From the NCBI GenBank assembly GCA_964627665.1, contig CAZVKG010000010.1, forward strand, positions 1 to 64,000: DNA of 64,000 bases, given 5' to 3'. Position 1 is the first letter of the stretch; each line of letters begins with the position of its first letter. Below the pieces are notes generated by a model, which made no database searches, had not been told where the DNA came from, and worked only from the letters and a program-made list of their open reading frames with translations. Source of the DNA: UBA1351 sp964627665 (lineage in GTDB: Bacteria > Bacillota > Clostridia > Lachnospirales > Vallitaleaceae). Shown piece by piece: positions 51,842-61,658 of the stretch. A program made the position numbers and the translations under genes.

Positions 51842-52828
51842 ATGTCTCAACCCTTTCACCAAAGTGATATTTTTTTGATTTGTAATGAATCCGGAACTGT
51901 TCTCGAGATATATGAAACGAAATTTATAAAATCAACTCCGTTTAAACTCCGACATAATCTTGCCGAGTCAATATCCGAAGATTCTTTGGAACATTTTTTT
52001 GATTTTTTACGTCAACTTCATTCTAACGGATTTTCAAATGATCATACCCTAACGTTTACATTTAATAATACAAACAAGTCCTACTTTATGTCTGGTATTG
52101 AGCGAAAAAACCGTATTTTTATTTTAACGACACCGATTGATGATCCAAAGTTTCAATTGGATGAAGAACTGATGCGCATTAATAACGAGCAGACCAATCA
52201 TTATCGTATGACCCTTAAGGAAAGTATGGTCAAACATCGAGAATATGAACGCCTCGAAAATGAGCGTCTTGATGAAATCTCAAAGCTCAATAATGAACTC
52301 GTGAATTCACGGCGTGAACTCTCAAAAAAAAATCAACAGTTAAACGCATTAAACGAAAAGCTAGAACGTCAAGCTATACATGATCCAATGACTGGTCTCT
52401 TAAATCGTCGCCAGCTCGTTGAACTCTTTACCGAGTCAAAAGAGCGAGCCAAGCGTATGAATATGAAACTCATAATAGCCAGCATTGATATTAACCATTT
52501 TAAACAAGTCAATGACCAGCTTGGTCATGCAGAAGGAGACCGTTTACTCATTTATTTTGCTGATTTGGCTCGACAAATGACCCGCCAAGGCTTTGACTAT
52601 ATTTTTCGTGTCGGCGGTGACGAGTTTCTATTTATTTTATTAGACTGCTCATTGGAAAATGCAAACGCTATTTATGACCGGATTAATGCATCTTTTATTT
52701 TAGAAAGCTCCATTGCTTCCTTAGCTTTTGGAGCAATAGAAATTGATCCGACCGGAGCAACTACACTTGATGAATGTTTACATATTGCAGACGAACGCAT
52801 GTATGCACACAAGAAAAAATTTCGTTAA
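51842..52828 (+). CDS. GGDEF diguanylate cyclase
   Basis: A 328-residue cytoplasmic protein. The N-terminus (1 to about 125) looks PAS-like in pattern but I am unsure; a coiled coil spans about 130-180. The GGDEF domain (about 185-325) begins HDPMTGLLNRR and holds the intact active site G258-G-D-E-F262. The upstream inhibitory I-site is not canonical (QGFD instead of RxxD). It probably makes c-di-GMP from GTP. It forms a two-gene unit with the CarH-like B12 protein, 4-bp spacing, so it is likely the output partner of that sensor. Confidence 0.9.
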   Translation: MSQPFHQSDIFLICNESGTVLEIYETKFIKSTPFKLRHNLAESISEDSLEHFFDFLRQLHSNGFSNDHTLTFTFNNTNKSYFMSGIERKNRIFILTTPIDDPKFQLDEELMRINNEQTNHYRMTLKESMVKHREYERLENERLDEISKLNNELVNSRRELSKKNQQLNALNEKLERQAIHDPMTGLLNRRQLVELFTESKERAKRMNMKLIIASIDINHFKQVNDQLGHAEGDRLLIYFADLARQMTRQGFDYIFRVGGDEFLFILLDCSLENANAIYDRINASFILESSIASLAFGAIEIDPTGATTLDECLHIADERMYAHKKKFR

Positions 52829-52841
52829 TTTTTGAAAGTAT

Positions 52842-53963
52842 TTATAAAAAATACAAGCTTTCCGTCAATGCAAGTAGACCTAAGGATTGTCCATATGCCA
52901 TTGGCGCAATAATAATATCCTTGTAATGTTGCGCATCCATTCCTATACCTGTTCCTGCAGATACACCTGTAAGTGTCCCCGTTTCATCAACTGCATTTGC
53001 AATTCCCTCAATCGCTTTAAGGGCATGCTCTTGATAAGATATATCTAAATATCCACATCGAATACCTTGCAAAATCCCGGCAGCAATTCCTGCAGAACCG
53101 GAGACTTCTAAATAACTGGTCGGATCATCTAAGACGGTATGCCACAAACCGCTTGATGCATCTTGGAGTTTAATCAATTGATCGACTTGCGCTAGATAGG
53201 TATCTTGAATATATGTAACTATAGCTTGTGGCAGCGTATCTTTCGACACTTGCAAATATTCAATAATTCCAAAGGTAAACCAGGCATTGCCTCGTCCCCA
53301 ATAGATTTCTCCGAAGTTGTCGTTTCGCAAAAAACTCCAGCCATGATAAAAGAGTCCTGTTTTCTTATCATATAAATACTTTATATGAATAAGTACTTGC
53401 TTTAAGGCCTCGTCGCGCCATTCTTTTCGATTATGTTTATGTCCCATTTTATTCAAAAAGAGAACAGCCATAAACAGTGTATCAATCCATAGTTCACCTT
53501 CATTAAGCCGAACCCCCATGCGATCACCAATTGCACTGGTCACATGTTGGAATCCGCCTTCTTTCGTTTTTGGCAAATGTTCCATCAACCATTCTGCGCG
53601 TTGAACACATAGTTCGTCAAAGCCTTGGTCTCCTATGCGTTTAGCAAGCTCTGTTAAGGTTAAGAAGGGGGCTGTTGTATTAATATTTTGTGAAGGTAGC
53701 CCTATGACAATGTTGTCCAGATACCACTGATTTAAAAAGCTGTCATAACGTTTATCATCAAAGTATTCTTGTAATTTTATCAACCCAAAGAGTCCAACAC
53801 CTTGAGGCCAATCCCATTCTTTTATTCCAAAATCCCGTTCGATAAGCCCTTTTTTATGTTCATCTTCTGATGTTGTTTTATCCTTCTCATTATCTGCTTC
53901 ACCGAGTGTCATTAATCGTTCAACAACCGCTTCAATTTTTTCCATGATTTCTTGTTTATTCAT
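52842..53963 (-). CDS. GH105 unsaturated rhamnogalacturonyl hydrolase
   Basis: A 373-residue intracellular (alpha/alpha)6-barrel enzyme without a signal peptide. WDWPQGVGLFGL, DTLFMAVLFLNKMG with the likely catalytic Asp and YWGRGNAWFTFG are typical of GH105 YteR-like proteins. It removes the 4,5-unsaturated galacturonyl group from rhamnogalacturonan lyase products. It is last in the right-hand locus, 2 bp after the GH106-like gene, and converges with the GGDEF gene. This fits with the PL11 lyase upstream, which generates such unsaturated ends. Confidence 0.9.
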   Translation of the reverse strand: MNKQEIMEKIEAVVERLMTLGEADNEKDKTTSEDEHKKGLIERDFGIKEWDWPQGVGLFGLIKLQEYFDDKRYDSFLNQWYLDNIVIGLPSQNINTTAPFLTLTELAKRIGDQGFDELCVQRAEWLMEHLPKTKEGGFQHVTSAIGDRMGVRLNEGELWIDTLFMAVLFLNKMGHKHNRKEWRDEALKQVLIHIKYLYDKKTGLFYHGWSFLRNDNFGEIYWGRGNAWFTFGIIEYLQVSKDTLPQAIVTYIQDTYLAQVDQLIKLQDASSGLWHTVLDDPTSYLEVSGSAGIAAGILQGIRCGYLDISYQEHALKAIEGIANAVDETGTLTGVSAGTGIGMDAQHYKDIIIAPMAYGQSLGLLALTESLYFL

Positions 53964-53965
53964 TA

Positions 53966-56740
53966 TTACTTCCTTTCATATACCCTATATGCTTCTTGAG
54001 GCTCTCTATTCGGTCGATAGTACTGATTTTCATAATACCCTAAACGTGTGGTTGATGCAATGATTTCAACTTTATTTTTTCCTGTTTTCCATGCGTCTCC
54101 CACATCCCATATATATGGAGCAAATACTTTTGTACCCATATCTTGATCATTCACCCGTAGTGTCGCACTTTGTTGGAAATCCGGATCATCAATTCTAAAC
54201 CATTGAATCTCGGTTTGACTCCTATAGGTATACTCATAAATGATATCTCCGGCATAATGGGGAATTCCCATTGCTTGATAAGCTGCAAATTTTCCTTCAG
54301 TTTTTTTTGCGGTTAACATATATTTTTCATCCTTGAATTGAACCGAAAAACCGCCGACAATATATATGGGGACCAAAACGCCATCCCAGGAATGTTTTGC
54401 ATTTAGCTGGATTTCTATGTGATTCAAACCCTGTAATAAATAGTGAGTAATGGGTACTTCATAGCCATCCTCTGTAAGGTTCTTATCTTGAATAATTTCC
54501 TCTTGATCAAGGTAGTGCCCGTTAATCCCAATCGACCACTGGCCACGTATTCCTTTTTTTTCAATGCGAAGTTTTATTGCTTGACGATTTTCAAGAATGA
54601 ATTGTGTTCTATATCGAGCTTGGATTTCTGAAAAAAGCAGTTGCTTGGGTGTTCCAAACTGATCATGGCGCTTAACCGGGAGCATAAAGTTACCCTCTTC
54701 AAGCTGATCAATGATTGGTTTCGCCTTTACTGGATGGCTTTGACCTTGCAGGGTTAAATCCCATGTATCGATACGCAAGGCATTTTCTCGTACTAAGTCA
54801 AACCGACAGGATTCTTGGCTATCAAAAACCCATGATGCTTCTTCATCAAATACATACGCTTGATTGACTTGTCCATCCTTGATAAGCAGGCTTTCAAATG
54901 GCTGTAAGTGCATTGTATTAAGAAGGTGACCTTCTTGATTCATCAACTGGACTTCCCCTTGAAAGATGCCGGTATTGACTAAAAAATGATACTCTGTCTC
55001 TTCTTTTTTCCATGCAATGGCGTAAAGGCCCTCAACGTTTCGTCCTTGGTGAAGGACTTGAAGTCTTGGAATCTTTAGGTCAATACACTGTTGTAAAATC
55101 CCATCCAAGGACATCTTATCGGAATCAACAAGGAGCCTAAATAGATCCTCCCCATAGCCAAGACCTTCATCCAGTTTGACACACTCTTTGGCAAGAGAGG
55201 GATCCATGATATAAAAATCGTAGCCGGCTTGAAATAACTGTTGTTGCAATTCTTCAAAAAGCTTGAGTCTATTTTCCCGTTCTTCTTTTGTTTTATATGT
55301 CCACGTTGATGTTATCGGGTCAATTAATGCAAGTTGAATATGCCGTCGACCATCCTGCATGGCAGAAGCGATGGTTTGAACATAGGTTGACAGATGTTTC
55401 TGATGTTGATACCAGGGCATTTGAAAAAAACCGGATGGGGGCGCATCGTGCTTGGTCAATCCTTGAGCGTTGCCATAGTAGGCATGATTTACAAAAAGTG
55501 TAATCCCTTGTAAGAACAGCCAGTCATAGGTCCACTTCATATCTTGAATCTCCAGTCCCCATCCAATACTATGAAAAGACTCACATAAAGCGCTCTCTTT
55601 TTGATAAAAATGAGCGGCTGAAGCTGCGATTTTCCCATTGGCTCGATACCGTCGGCTAAACAAGTCCGGTTTCGTTCCAACTTTTTGATGTCCTGCATCA
55701 ATGCCGGGAATATCCATATATGCAAGTTGATGACTTCGTAAAATGGGCTTTTCACCGATATATTTCAAGTTATTTTCATGACACCATGCTTGAATCTTTT
55801 TGTCGTAGGATTCTATGAAGCCCTCAACTAGGCAATCATAATAATCATAACGAATCGTTGCTGCATCCTCATGACTATCTAAGATTAACGCCGGAAGCTC
55901 CTCAAGTAGATCTCTTCCTGTTGCCTCACGATAGATCTTTGGCATACGGGGGGACCAAGGTATTAATCGATCTTCATATCCTGTGGGATGAATTTCATCA
56001 GTAAAAAAACCTTGAATGGTTGCTCCGAAGTGTTCACTTAGCTGATCTTTATAAAGCTCATGGGTCGTTTCAATGAAATAATCAACGGCATCCGGATTCA
56101 TTGGGTCAACAAAATAATCATAATATTTATGGCCCCGAAGGGGTACCTCCATGAAAATAACAATTTTATACAAACCTTTAGGGACTTGTAAATCTAACTG
56201 ATAATATGCATCACAGGCTAAAAAGCGTTTTTGATTATAGGCTGTTAGTCCTACTTCGTGATAAACTTCTTCTCGAAATAAACTTCCAATTTGTGACTGA
56301 ATATCAATGCCTTCCTTTAGGTCAATCGAGTCTTCTTCACAAACTATAGGAAATGCCTTCGCATAAAGCGGCCTTCCCCACTCTAATTCAAAAGAGTGGT
56401 CTTGTGCTTCCGATTTTATTTCGTGTGTATATATGTGAGGGACGATATGCTTGGCTTCAAACTCCGGATGATCAAGAACCACTTTGCCTCCGGATATACC
56501 ACTTGGATAGGGTTGCTCATCATATAGCCATACAAGCATTTGGTATTTTTGGGCTTCTTCAATGGCAAGTCGCACACGATCAAACCATTTTTGAGATAAA
56601 TACGGTATGGTCAAGCCTTGCCTGGCACACAGAACAAAGCCTGTGATGCCTTGTTCATCCATTCTATAAATTTGTTCTTTGATTGTCTTTTCATCCATGT
56701 CACCATTCCAAAACCAGAATGGATGTATACCATAACTCAT
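53966..56740 (-). CDS. GH106-like alpha-L-rhamnosidase
   Basis: A 924-residue cytoplasmic protein. The N-terminal barrel begins HPFWFWNGDM, and WLYDEQPYPSGISGG and GFFTDEIHPTG are reminiscent of GH106 alpha-L-rhamnosidases. Beta-sandwich regions follow; the last about 150 residues (VNDQDMGTKVFAPYIWDVG) resemble a galactose-binding jelly-roll. It lacks a signal peptide, so it acts on imported sugars. Removing rhamnose from rhamnogalacturonan oligosaccharides fits between PL11 and GH105. Family assignment is by motif recall and only moderately secure. Confidence 0.65.
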   Translation of the reverse strand: MSYGIHPFWFWNGDMDEKTIKEQIYRMDEQGITGFVLCARQGLTIPYLSQKWFDRVRLAIEEAQKYQMLVWLYDEQPYPSGISGGKVVLDHPEFEAKHIVPHIYTHEIKSEAQDHSFELEWGRPLYAKAFPIVCEEDSIDLKEGIDIQSQIGSLFREEVYHEVGLTAYNQKRFLACDAYYQLDLQVPKGLYKIVIFMEVPLRGHKYYDYFVDPMNPDAVDYFIETTHELYKDQLSEHFGATIQGFFTDEIHPTGYEDRLIPWSPRMPKIYREATGRDLLEELPALILDSHEDAATIRYDYYDCLVEGFIESYDKKIQAWCHENNLKYIGEKPILRSHQLAYMDIPGIDAGHQKVGTKPDLFSRRYRANGKIAASAAHFYQKESALCESFHSIGWGLEIQDMKWTYDWLFLQGITLFVNHAYYGNAQGLTKHDAPPSGFFQMPWYQHQKHLSTYVQTIASAMQDGRRHIQLALIDPITSTWTYKTKEERENRLKLFEELQQQLFQAGYDFYIMDPSLAKECVKLDEGLGYGEDLFRLLVDSDKMSLDGILQQCIDLKIPRLQVLHQGRNVEGLYAIAWKKEETEYHFLVNTGIFQGEVQLMNQEGHLLNTMHLQPFESLLIKDGQVNQAYVFDEEASWVFDSQESCRFDLVRENALRIDTWDLTLQGQSHPVKAKPIIDQLEEGNFMLPVKRHDQFGTPKQLLFSEIQARYRTQFILENRQAIKLRIEKKGIRGQWSIGINGHYLDQEEIIQDKNLTEDGYEVPITHYLLQGLNHIEIQLNAKHSWDGVLVPIYIVGGFSVQFKDEKYMLTAKKTEGKFAAYQAMGIPHYAGDIIYEYTYRSQTEIQWFRIDDPDFQQSATLRVNDQDMGTKVFAPYIWDVGDAWKTGKNKVEIIASTTRLGYYENQYYRPNREPQEAYRVYERK

Positions 56741-56755
56741 TATCTATCCTCTTCT

Positions 56756-57550
56756 CTATAGATTATTTAACCCCGGCTCTATAGCCACCTTATCTCCATC
56801 CACATCTAGCCATAATGTGAGATGGGATGCATTGAGCACTTGGGTTCGTTCTGTATTAAATTGGAGACGATCAAGGGCTTTCATATAATCAACGATTTCA
56901 ATATTTGTTGCATACCATATATCTTCTTTTCCGCCGACCGTCCGACAAATCTCTTCAATGATTTCCCAGTTATTATCATTGTCAAACTCATAACTGTGTC
57001 CCCAAATATAGAGCAGATATAGATATTGGGTCTTATGCAAATTAACAAATTCCTTGGCACGTTCTAAACCATGTTGATTGTGATGACAGGTTGCCTGCCA
57101 TTCATGAAAATCTTTCGGCAGTTTAAAGCTTTGGTGTCCTCCGACTATGCGTGAGTACTCAATACCTAATTGAGGTAATACCTCCATGATGCGCTGGTTA
57201 TAGGATCCATTCGGATAGGACATTCCTCGGACCGGATAACCCACAATCTTCTCTAATTCTTTACGATCTTCCATAACTTGAACAATGACCTCTTCCTTTG
57301 GTGATCGTTCAATGGTTGGATGGGTATATGTATGGGCTGATACTTCATGTCCTTCATATAATTCTTTTATTTCATCTTTGGGAATACGATCTTGCTCTCC
57401 AATGAGTCCTGCATTAAGATGAAATGTTCCTCGAACTCCATAACGATTCATAATCTCGATTAAGCGTCGGTCTGCACATTTCCCATCATCGTAACTTAAA
57501 GTAAACACTTTATGCTTTCCTTCCGGAAAACAGTAATATATTTTTCGCAT
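56756..57550 (-). CDS. Polysaccharide deacetylase (NodB/CE4-like)
   Basis: A 264-residue protein with a NodB-type deacetylase fold and no signal peptide. TLSYDDGKC holds the catalytic and metal-binding Asp pair, HEVSAHTYTHP holds the two metal-binding His, and SYPNGSYN follows. CE4 enzymes remove acetyl groups from sugars. Lying 3 bp after the PL11 gene and 15 bp before the GH106-like gene, it may deacetylate rhamnogalacturonan oligosaccharides, since pectin backbones are acetylated. The substrate is inferred only from context. Confidence 0.82.
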   Translation of the reverse strand: MRKIYYCFPEGKHKVFTLSYDDGKCADRRLIEIMNRYGVRGTFHLNAGLIGEQDRIPKDEIKELYEGHEVSAHTYTHPTIERSPKEEVIVQVMEDRKELEKIVGYPVRGMSYPNGSYNQRIMEVLPQLGIEYSRIVGGHQSFKLPKDFHEWQATCHHNQHGLERAKEFVNLHKTQYLYLLYIWGHSYEFDNDNNWEIIEEICRTVGGKEDIWYATNIEIVDYMKALDRLQFNTERTQVLNASHLTLWLDVDGDKVAIEPGLNNL

Positions 57551-57553
57551 TTA

Positions 57554-59983
57554 TCATCTCTTCCTTTCAAATACATTTTTCCAATCCATATCACTAGCAT
57601 AATAGAACTCTGGGTAACATGGCTGATTATAACAATTATTTTGCCAGGCAATTCCGGTTCGATATTGAATATCATGCATCAGGGTGTATAACTTATGTTT
57701 CGTTAATTCTGTATTCGTATAGATTCTTACACCGGAATTATCTGCTTTTCTTAAGACTAACTCTTCTCTAAAATCACCAAATAAGTCGGCAATCAGACAA
57801 GGATTTCCCTTGGTTCCATTATTGGTCGCCATGCCTTCGGGTTTAAGCATCACACCATGTTCATTATCATGAATGACACCGGAATGGGTTTCATGAACAT
57901 AATCGACACCGTCCAAAATCTGTGTTGTCAAATCCCCTGACCACCGAATGGATTGATTGGTTCCAAGTAAAGGTAGGTCCAAGATGTTCCCGTAACGATC
58001 GAAGGTCTCACGTACCCATACTTGTAAGCCACGACTTTTAGGATCAATGTCTCCAATCATACATCGGCCTAGGTCTGTTTCTGCATATTCTCCGAAAATA
58101 ACTTCACCGCTTTCTGCATCCCGAAGAGCAAATCCGTATGGCGCATGCTGTGCACCTTCAAACACACTAAAAATCTCTAGTCCGGGCTTATCCGGGTTAA
58201 TATTGGCTACGTGCATGGCATCACCATGACCGAGTTTTGCTTCTTGTCCATTCGGAAGATGTCCATAACTGCTATAAAGAAGGGAACCATCGTGATCAAT
58301 AACGGCCGCTCCATAGATAATCTCTTGATATCCGTCACCATCCACGTCTGCCATAGCCAAACTATGATTTCCTTGACCGGCTAACTTACCATAAATCGGA
58401 TCACTCCCTTGATGAAGATGGGCTTGATCATTGAAGGGATTGTCCATCAGAACATGACCGGAATCTATGGAAAAGTGCTCATGATGTCGTCCGTTTTTAA
58501 AGCGGTAAGCCACCAGAGTTGTTCGTGTATAATATCCCCTTGCCACAATAAGATATGGATTTTCTCCATCTAAGTAAGCCACTCCGGATAAGAAGCGATC
58601 GACACGATTACACGGTTCAATACGTGCCATGGCATAATCTCCCCACATCAGTCCGTCGTCTTGGCGACCAAACTTAAATAAAATTGTCTCAAGTTCTTGA
58701 CCATCACCGGCAAACATGGTTAAGTATTCCGGTCCTTCATATATAAAACCTTCAAAAGCTTCTAGATGATTTTTTTCACTTCGACTGGGTGCATATTCGT
58801 GTATAAAATAGTCCACTAAGGCCCTTGCATCATCACGATTTAATGGATACGAATAACGTGTAGGTATGCCAAAACATGTTTCAAGTGTTTTGGGCCATCG
58901 TCCTGCAAGGACTTCCGGGTGCTTATACCACCCCATAAAAACTTGGACTAAGTGATTCTCATAGTCTTTTGCACTGCATACATAATTATCGTCATGAGTA
59001 ACTCCTTGGTCTTTATCCGATTGAGGTAGTCTTATATAGTCCACTGAAGCCACACGGCCATCTTCATGGTACCGTGTCATTCGTGTTCCGGGAGCGGTCT
59101 TGACCGACATCTCCGCTTTGCCGTCACCATCAAAATCATAAACCATAAACTGGGTATAATGAGCTCCTGCACGAATATTAAGACCCATATCCAGTCGCCA
59201 TAGCAAGCGTCCGTCAAGTTTATAGCAATCAATGAAGCACTTGCCTGTATAGCCTTTAATCGAGACGTCATGGGAATTACTCGGGTCCCATTTTACAATG
59301 TATTCATACTCGCCATCACCATCCACATCTCCCACACTCATATCATTGATGGTATAGTGATAGGCCTCACCTGTTGGGGTGATACCGGGTTCAGGTATTT
59401 CCATAGGTATATCGATGTAATTGCTGCCCGATACAAATGAACGAACGCCTTTACACTGTTCACCTTCCTGACCTTCAAAAACAGGTGCAAGTGCATATTG
59501 ATCTTCAGAGCTTCCTTCACGGTCAATAAAGTTTGTCGAATCCCTAATCGTTGCATACCTTTCCCCGTTTTTATAGACTATAAAATCATGTCCGGTTAAT
59601 CCGGTCTCACTATATCCATTGACTTCATCACGCATCAACCGCCAACTTAAAAAAATCCCGTCTGGGCATTTTGCTGCGATAAGTCCGCGATTCAAAGCCT
59701 CTAATTGCTCCTTAAACTGTCCTTGTACTGGTGTTCTTAATACATCACTGACCATAACTTCTTGGCCCTTGTCATCAACCATTGCTATTTTTATATAATG
59801 CGGTACATGGGTCGATTTTTGCAAGGTATATTCTGTCTCCAACGTTTTACCCATGCGTTTAAAAACCATCGTATCATGATTATAGTCTGCCCAATATACA
59901 TAATAGGTAGCATTGTCTTTAATAGGGTTCCATGTGACAGTTACCTCTTGGTCTTGAACTTCTTTTATCTCTAATTTTAACAT
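57554..59983 (-). CDS. PL11 rhamnogalacturonan lyase, cytoplasmic, with N-terminal FN3-like domain
   Basis: An 809-residue lyase of the YesW/YesX (PL11) group, cleaving the Rha-GalA bond of RG-I by beta-elimination. Residues 1-90 form a fibronectin-III-like module, then the eight-bladed propeller with calcium-binding DVDGDGEYEY, DFDGDGKAEM and DVDGDGYQEI loops. There is no signal peptide, so it acts on imported oligosaccharides. I took the ATG at 59983, 6 nt after AAGGTG. It heads the catalytic part of the locus. The length exceeds Bacillus YesW/YesX, about 610-620 residues. Confidence 0.9.
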   Translation of the reverse strand: MLKLEIKEVQDQEVTVTWNPIKDNATYYVYWADYNHDTMVFKRMGKTLETEYTLQKSTHVPHYIKIAMVDDKGQEVMVSDVLRTPVQGQFKEQLEALNRGLIAAKCPDGIFLSWRLMRDEVNGYSETGLTGHDFIVYKNGERYATIRDSTNFIDREGSSEDQYALAPVFEGQEGEQCKGVRSFVSGSNYIDIPMEIPEPGITPTGEAYHYTINDMSVGDVDGDGEYEYIVKWDPSNSHDVSIKGYTGKCFIDCYKLDGRLLWRLDMGLNIRAGAHYTQFMVYDFDGDGKAEMSVKTAPGTRMTRYHEDGRVASVDYIRLPQSDKDQGVTHDDNYVCSAKDYENHLVQVFMGWYKHPEVLAGRWPKTLETCFGIPTRYSYPLNRDDARALVDYFIHEYAPSRSEKNHLEAFEGFIYEGPEYLTMFAGDGQELETILFKFGRQDDGLMWGDYAMARIEPCNRVDRFLSGVAYLDGENPYLIVARGYYTRTTLVAYRFKNGRHHEHFSIDSGHVLMDNPFNDQAHLHQGSDPIYGKLAGQGNHSLAMADVDGDGYQEIIYGAAVIDHDGSLLYSSYGHLPNGQEAKLGHGDAMHVANINPDKPGLEIFSVFEGAQHAPYGFALRDAESGEVIFGEYAETDLGRCMIGDIDPKSRGLQVWVRETFDRYGNILDLPLLGTNQSIRWSGDLTTQILDGVDYVHETHSGVIHDNEHGVMLKPEGMATNNGTKGNPCLIADLFGDFREELVLRKADNSGVRIYTNTELTKHKLYTLMHDIQYRTGIAWQNNCYNQPCYPEFYYASDMDWKNVFERKR

Positions 59984-60004
59984 AAACCTCACCTTCTATA
60001 GCAT

Positions 60005-60033
60005 AAAAGGGCCATCAAAAGATAGCCCTTTTT
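60005..60033 (-). terminator. Attenuating hairpin after the second solute-binding gene
   Basis: In the minus direction, an AAAGGGC/GCCCTTT stem is followed by TATGC rather than a long T run. It lies between the binding protein and PL11 and probably lets part of the transcripts continue. Confidence 0.65.
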
Positions 60034-60046
60034 CTATACACTTTGA

Positions 60047-61618
60047 TTAGTTGTGTTGCGCGTTGATTTCTTCTATAACCGCTTGGCCACCTTGTGTTTC
60101 CCAGTTAGCCCATGCAGCTTGAAGTCCATCTTCATCAATCTCGCCACTAATGTATTGTGTACGGGCATTATCAATGATTTCATCAAGGTTGGCACCACTG
60201 AGAGAATAGGTCTCTGAGTTTACAATATAGGCTGCTGCCGGGTTGAACACGGCGTAATCTACATTGGATGCTTTGACTTCTTCTTCAATAATCAATCGTT
60301 CTGTCATTTCAGGTCCGATATCTGTGGCTTTCATATTCGGAATATATGCAACCGTTTGGTTTAATGCTGCAAACGCTTTCGCCGCGACGGCATCACCCGC
60401 AACTAAATTCTCTAAGTTTCCATTTTCATCTTTTTGCCAATGAATTCCTTCAAGACCATACGATGAAAGTGTAATCATTGCATCATCCGACATTTTATCT
60501 AAGAAGTTTAAGCAAGCCGCAACATCTTCTTCTGTTTTCGCCGCTTTTGTAATCACAAAGAATCCATTGTATCCGGATGTTGCTAGGGTTTTGTCATTAA
60601 TCGTACCCACTAAATTCATTGTAGCAAGTTCATAAGACGTTCCATCAACTGCAGGAATCTCATTATTGACAAAATAATCCCAGATACGTCGTGAGCCATC
60701 GAGTACATCGATAAATATTCCACACTCACCATTTTTTACATCATCTTGCCATGTTGCTGTATCTCGAACCGCCCAGTCTGCATAGACTAAACCGTCATCA
60801 TACATTTTTTTCATCCATTTTAGTGCTTCCATATATTCAGGTGTTTGATGGACCGGAACTAACTTGCCATCAACTTCTGTCCATTCATTCCCCACACCAA
60901 AATACGTTTGAACCACATCAAGGGGTCCTGTATATTTACATAGTGACAATCCATAGGTATCATCTTCACCATTTCCATCCGGATCATTGTATGTAAATTG
61001 ATACATCATATCGTATAAGTCTTCGATTGTTTCTGGTTCATCAATGCCTAATGCTTCTGCCCAGTCTGCACGATATCCCATACCTAAACGTCCAATGGGT
61101 CGGGCACGATAGACACCAATTAATTGATCGTTGACGGTCAGACTTTTATTTACATTTTGATTGGCTTGTGATAAGTTTGGATATTTTTCTGAATCAAACA
61201 TAAAGTCATTTAAATCCCAAAAAGCCCCTGCTTCAGCTGCACTTGTAATTGCTGATGTCATACTTGGCACTGCAATAATCATCGGCATATCATCCGGTGA
61301 AGCTAAAGTTAAGCCTAAACGCTCGTCATAGTTGTCACTTGGTACCCAAGAAAAATCAACCTTTGTTTGTGTATGCTCTTCCATGGTTGTCACAACCTCT
61401 TGTGCGTGATCTCCTGAAAGTGGACTTCCTTCAAAATCAAATGTCATCATTGAAATCTGTGCTAATCCATTTTCATCACTGGCAGATGCATTTTCTGTTT
61501 CATTTAATCCTGAGTTTGAACCTTTGCTTCCCTCATCATCTTTTCCACATCCTGCAAACATTGAAATTATAAGTGCTAGAGCTAAAATAAGTGTTATTGA
61601 TTTTTTGAACTTCTTCAT
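60047..61618 (-). CDS. LplA-type oligosaccharide-binding lipoprotein
   Basis: A 523-residue binding protein of the large LplA/YtcQ group. The signal peptide MKKFKKSITLILALALI ends at the lipobox MFAGC. GFFVITKAAKTEEDVAACL and the long two-lobed fold fit uptake of large oligosaccharides. The following permeases are of the matching LplB/LplC type. The cargo is probably unsaturated or intact rhamnogalacturonan oligosaccharide. A partial terminator after it would raise its level relative to the enzymes. Confidence 0.9.
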   Translation of the reverse strand: MKKFKKSITLILALALIISMFAGCGKDDEGSKGSNSGLNETENASASDENGLAQISMMTFDFEGSPLSGDHAQEVVTTMEEHTQTKVDFSWVPSDNYDERLGLTLASPDDMPMIIAVPSMTSAITSAAEAGAFWDLNDFMFDSEKYPNLSQANQNVNKSLTVNDQLIGVYRARPIGRLGMGYRADWAEALGIDEPETIEDLYDMMYQFTYNDPDGNGEDDTYGLSLCKYTGPLDVVQTYFGVGNEWTEVDGKLVPVHQTPEYMEALKWMKKMYDDGLVYADWAVRDTATWQDDVKNGECGIFIDVLDGSRRIWDYFVNNEIPAVDGTSYELATMNLVGTINDKTLATSGYNGFFVITKAAKTEEDVAACLNFLDKMSDDAMITLSSYGLEGIHWQKDENGNLENLVAGDAVAAKAFAALNQTVAYIPNMKATDIGPEMTERLIIEEEVKASNVDYAVFNPAAAYIVNSETYSLSGANLDEIIDNARTQYISGEIDEDGLQAAWANWETQGGQAVIEEINAQHN

Positions 61619-61658
61619 AACGTCCTCCTTAAATTTATGATATTTATAGTGTAGGGTA

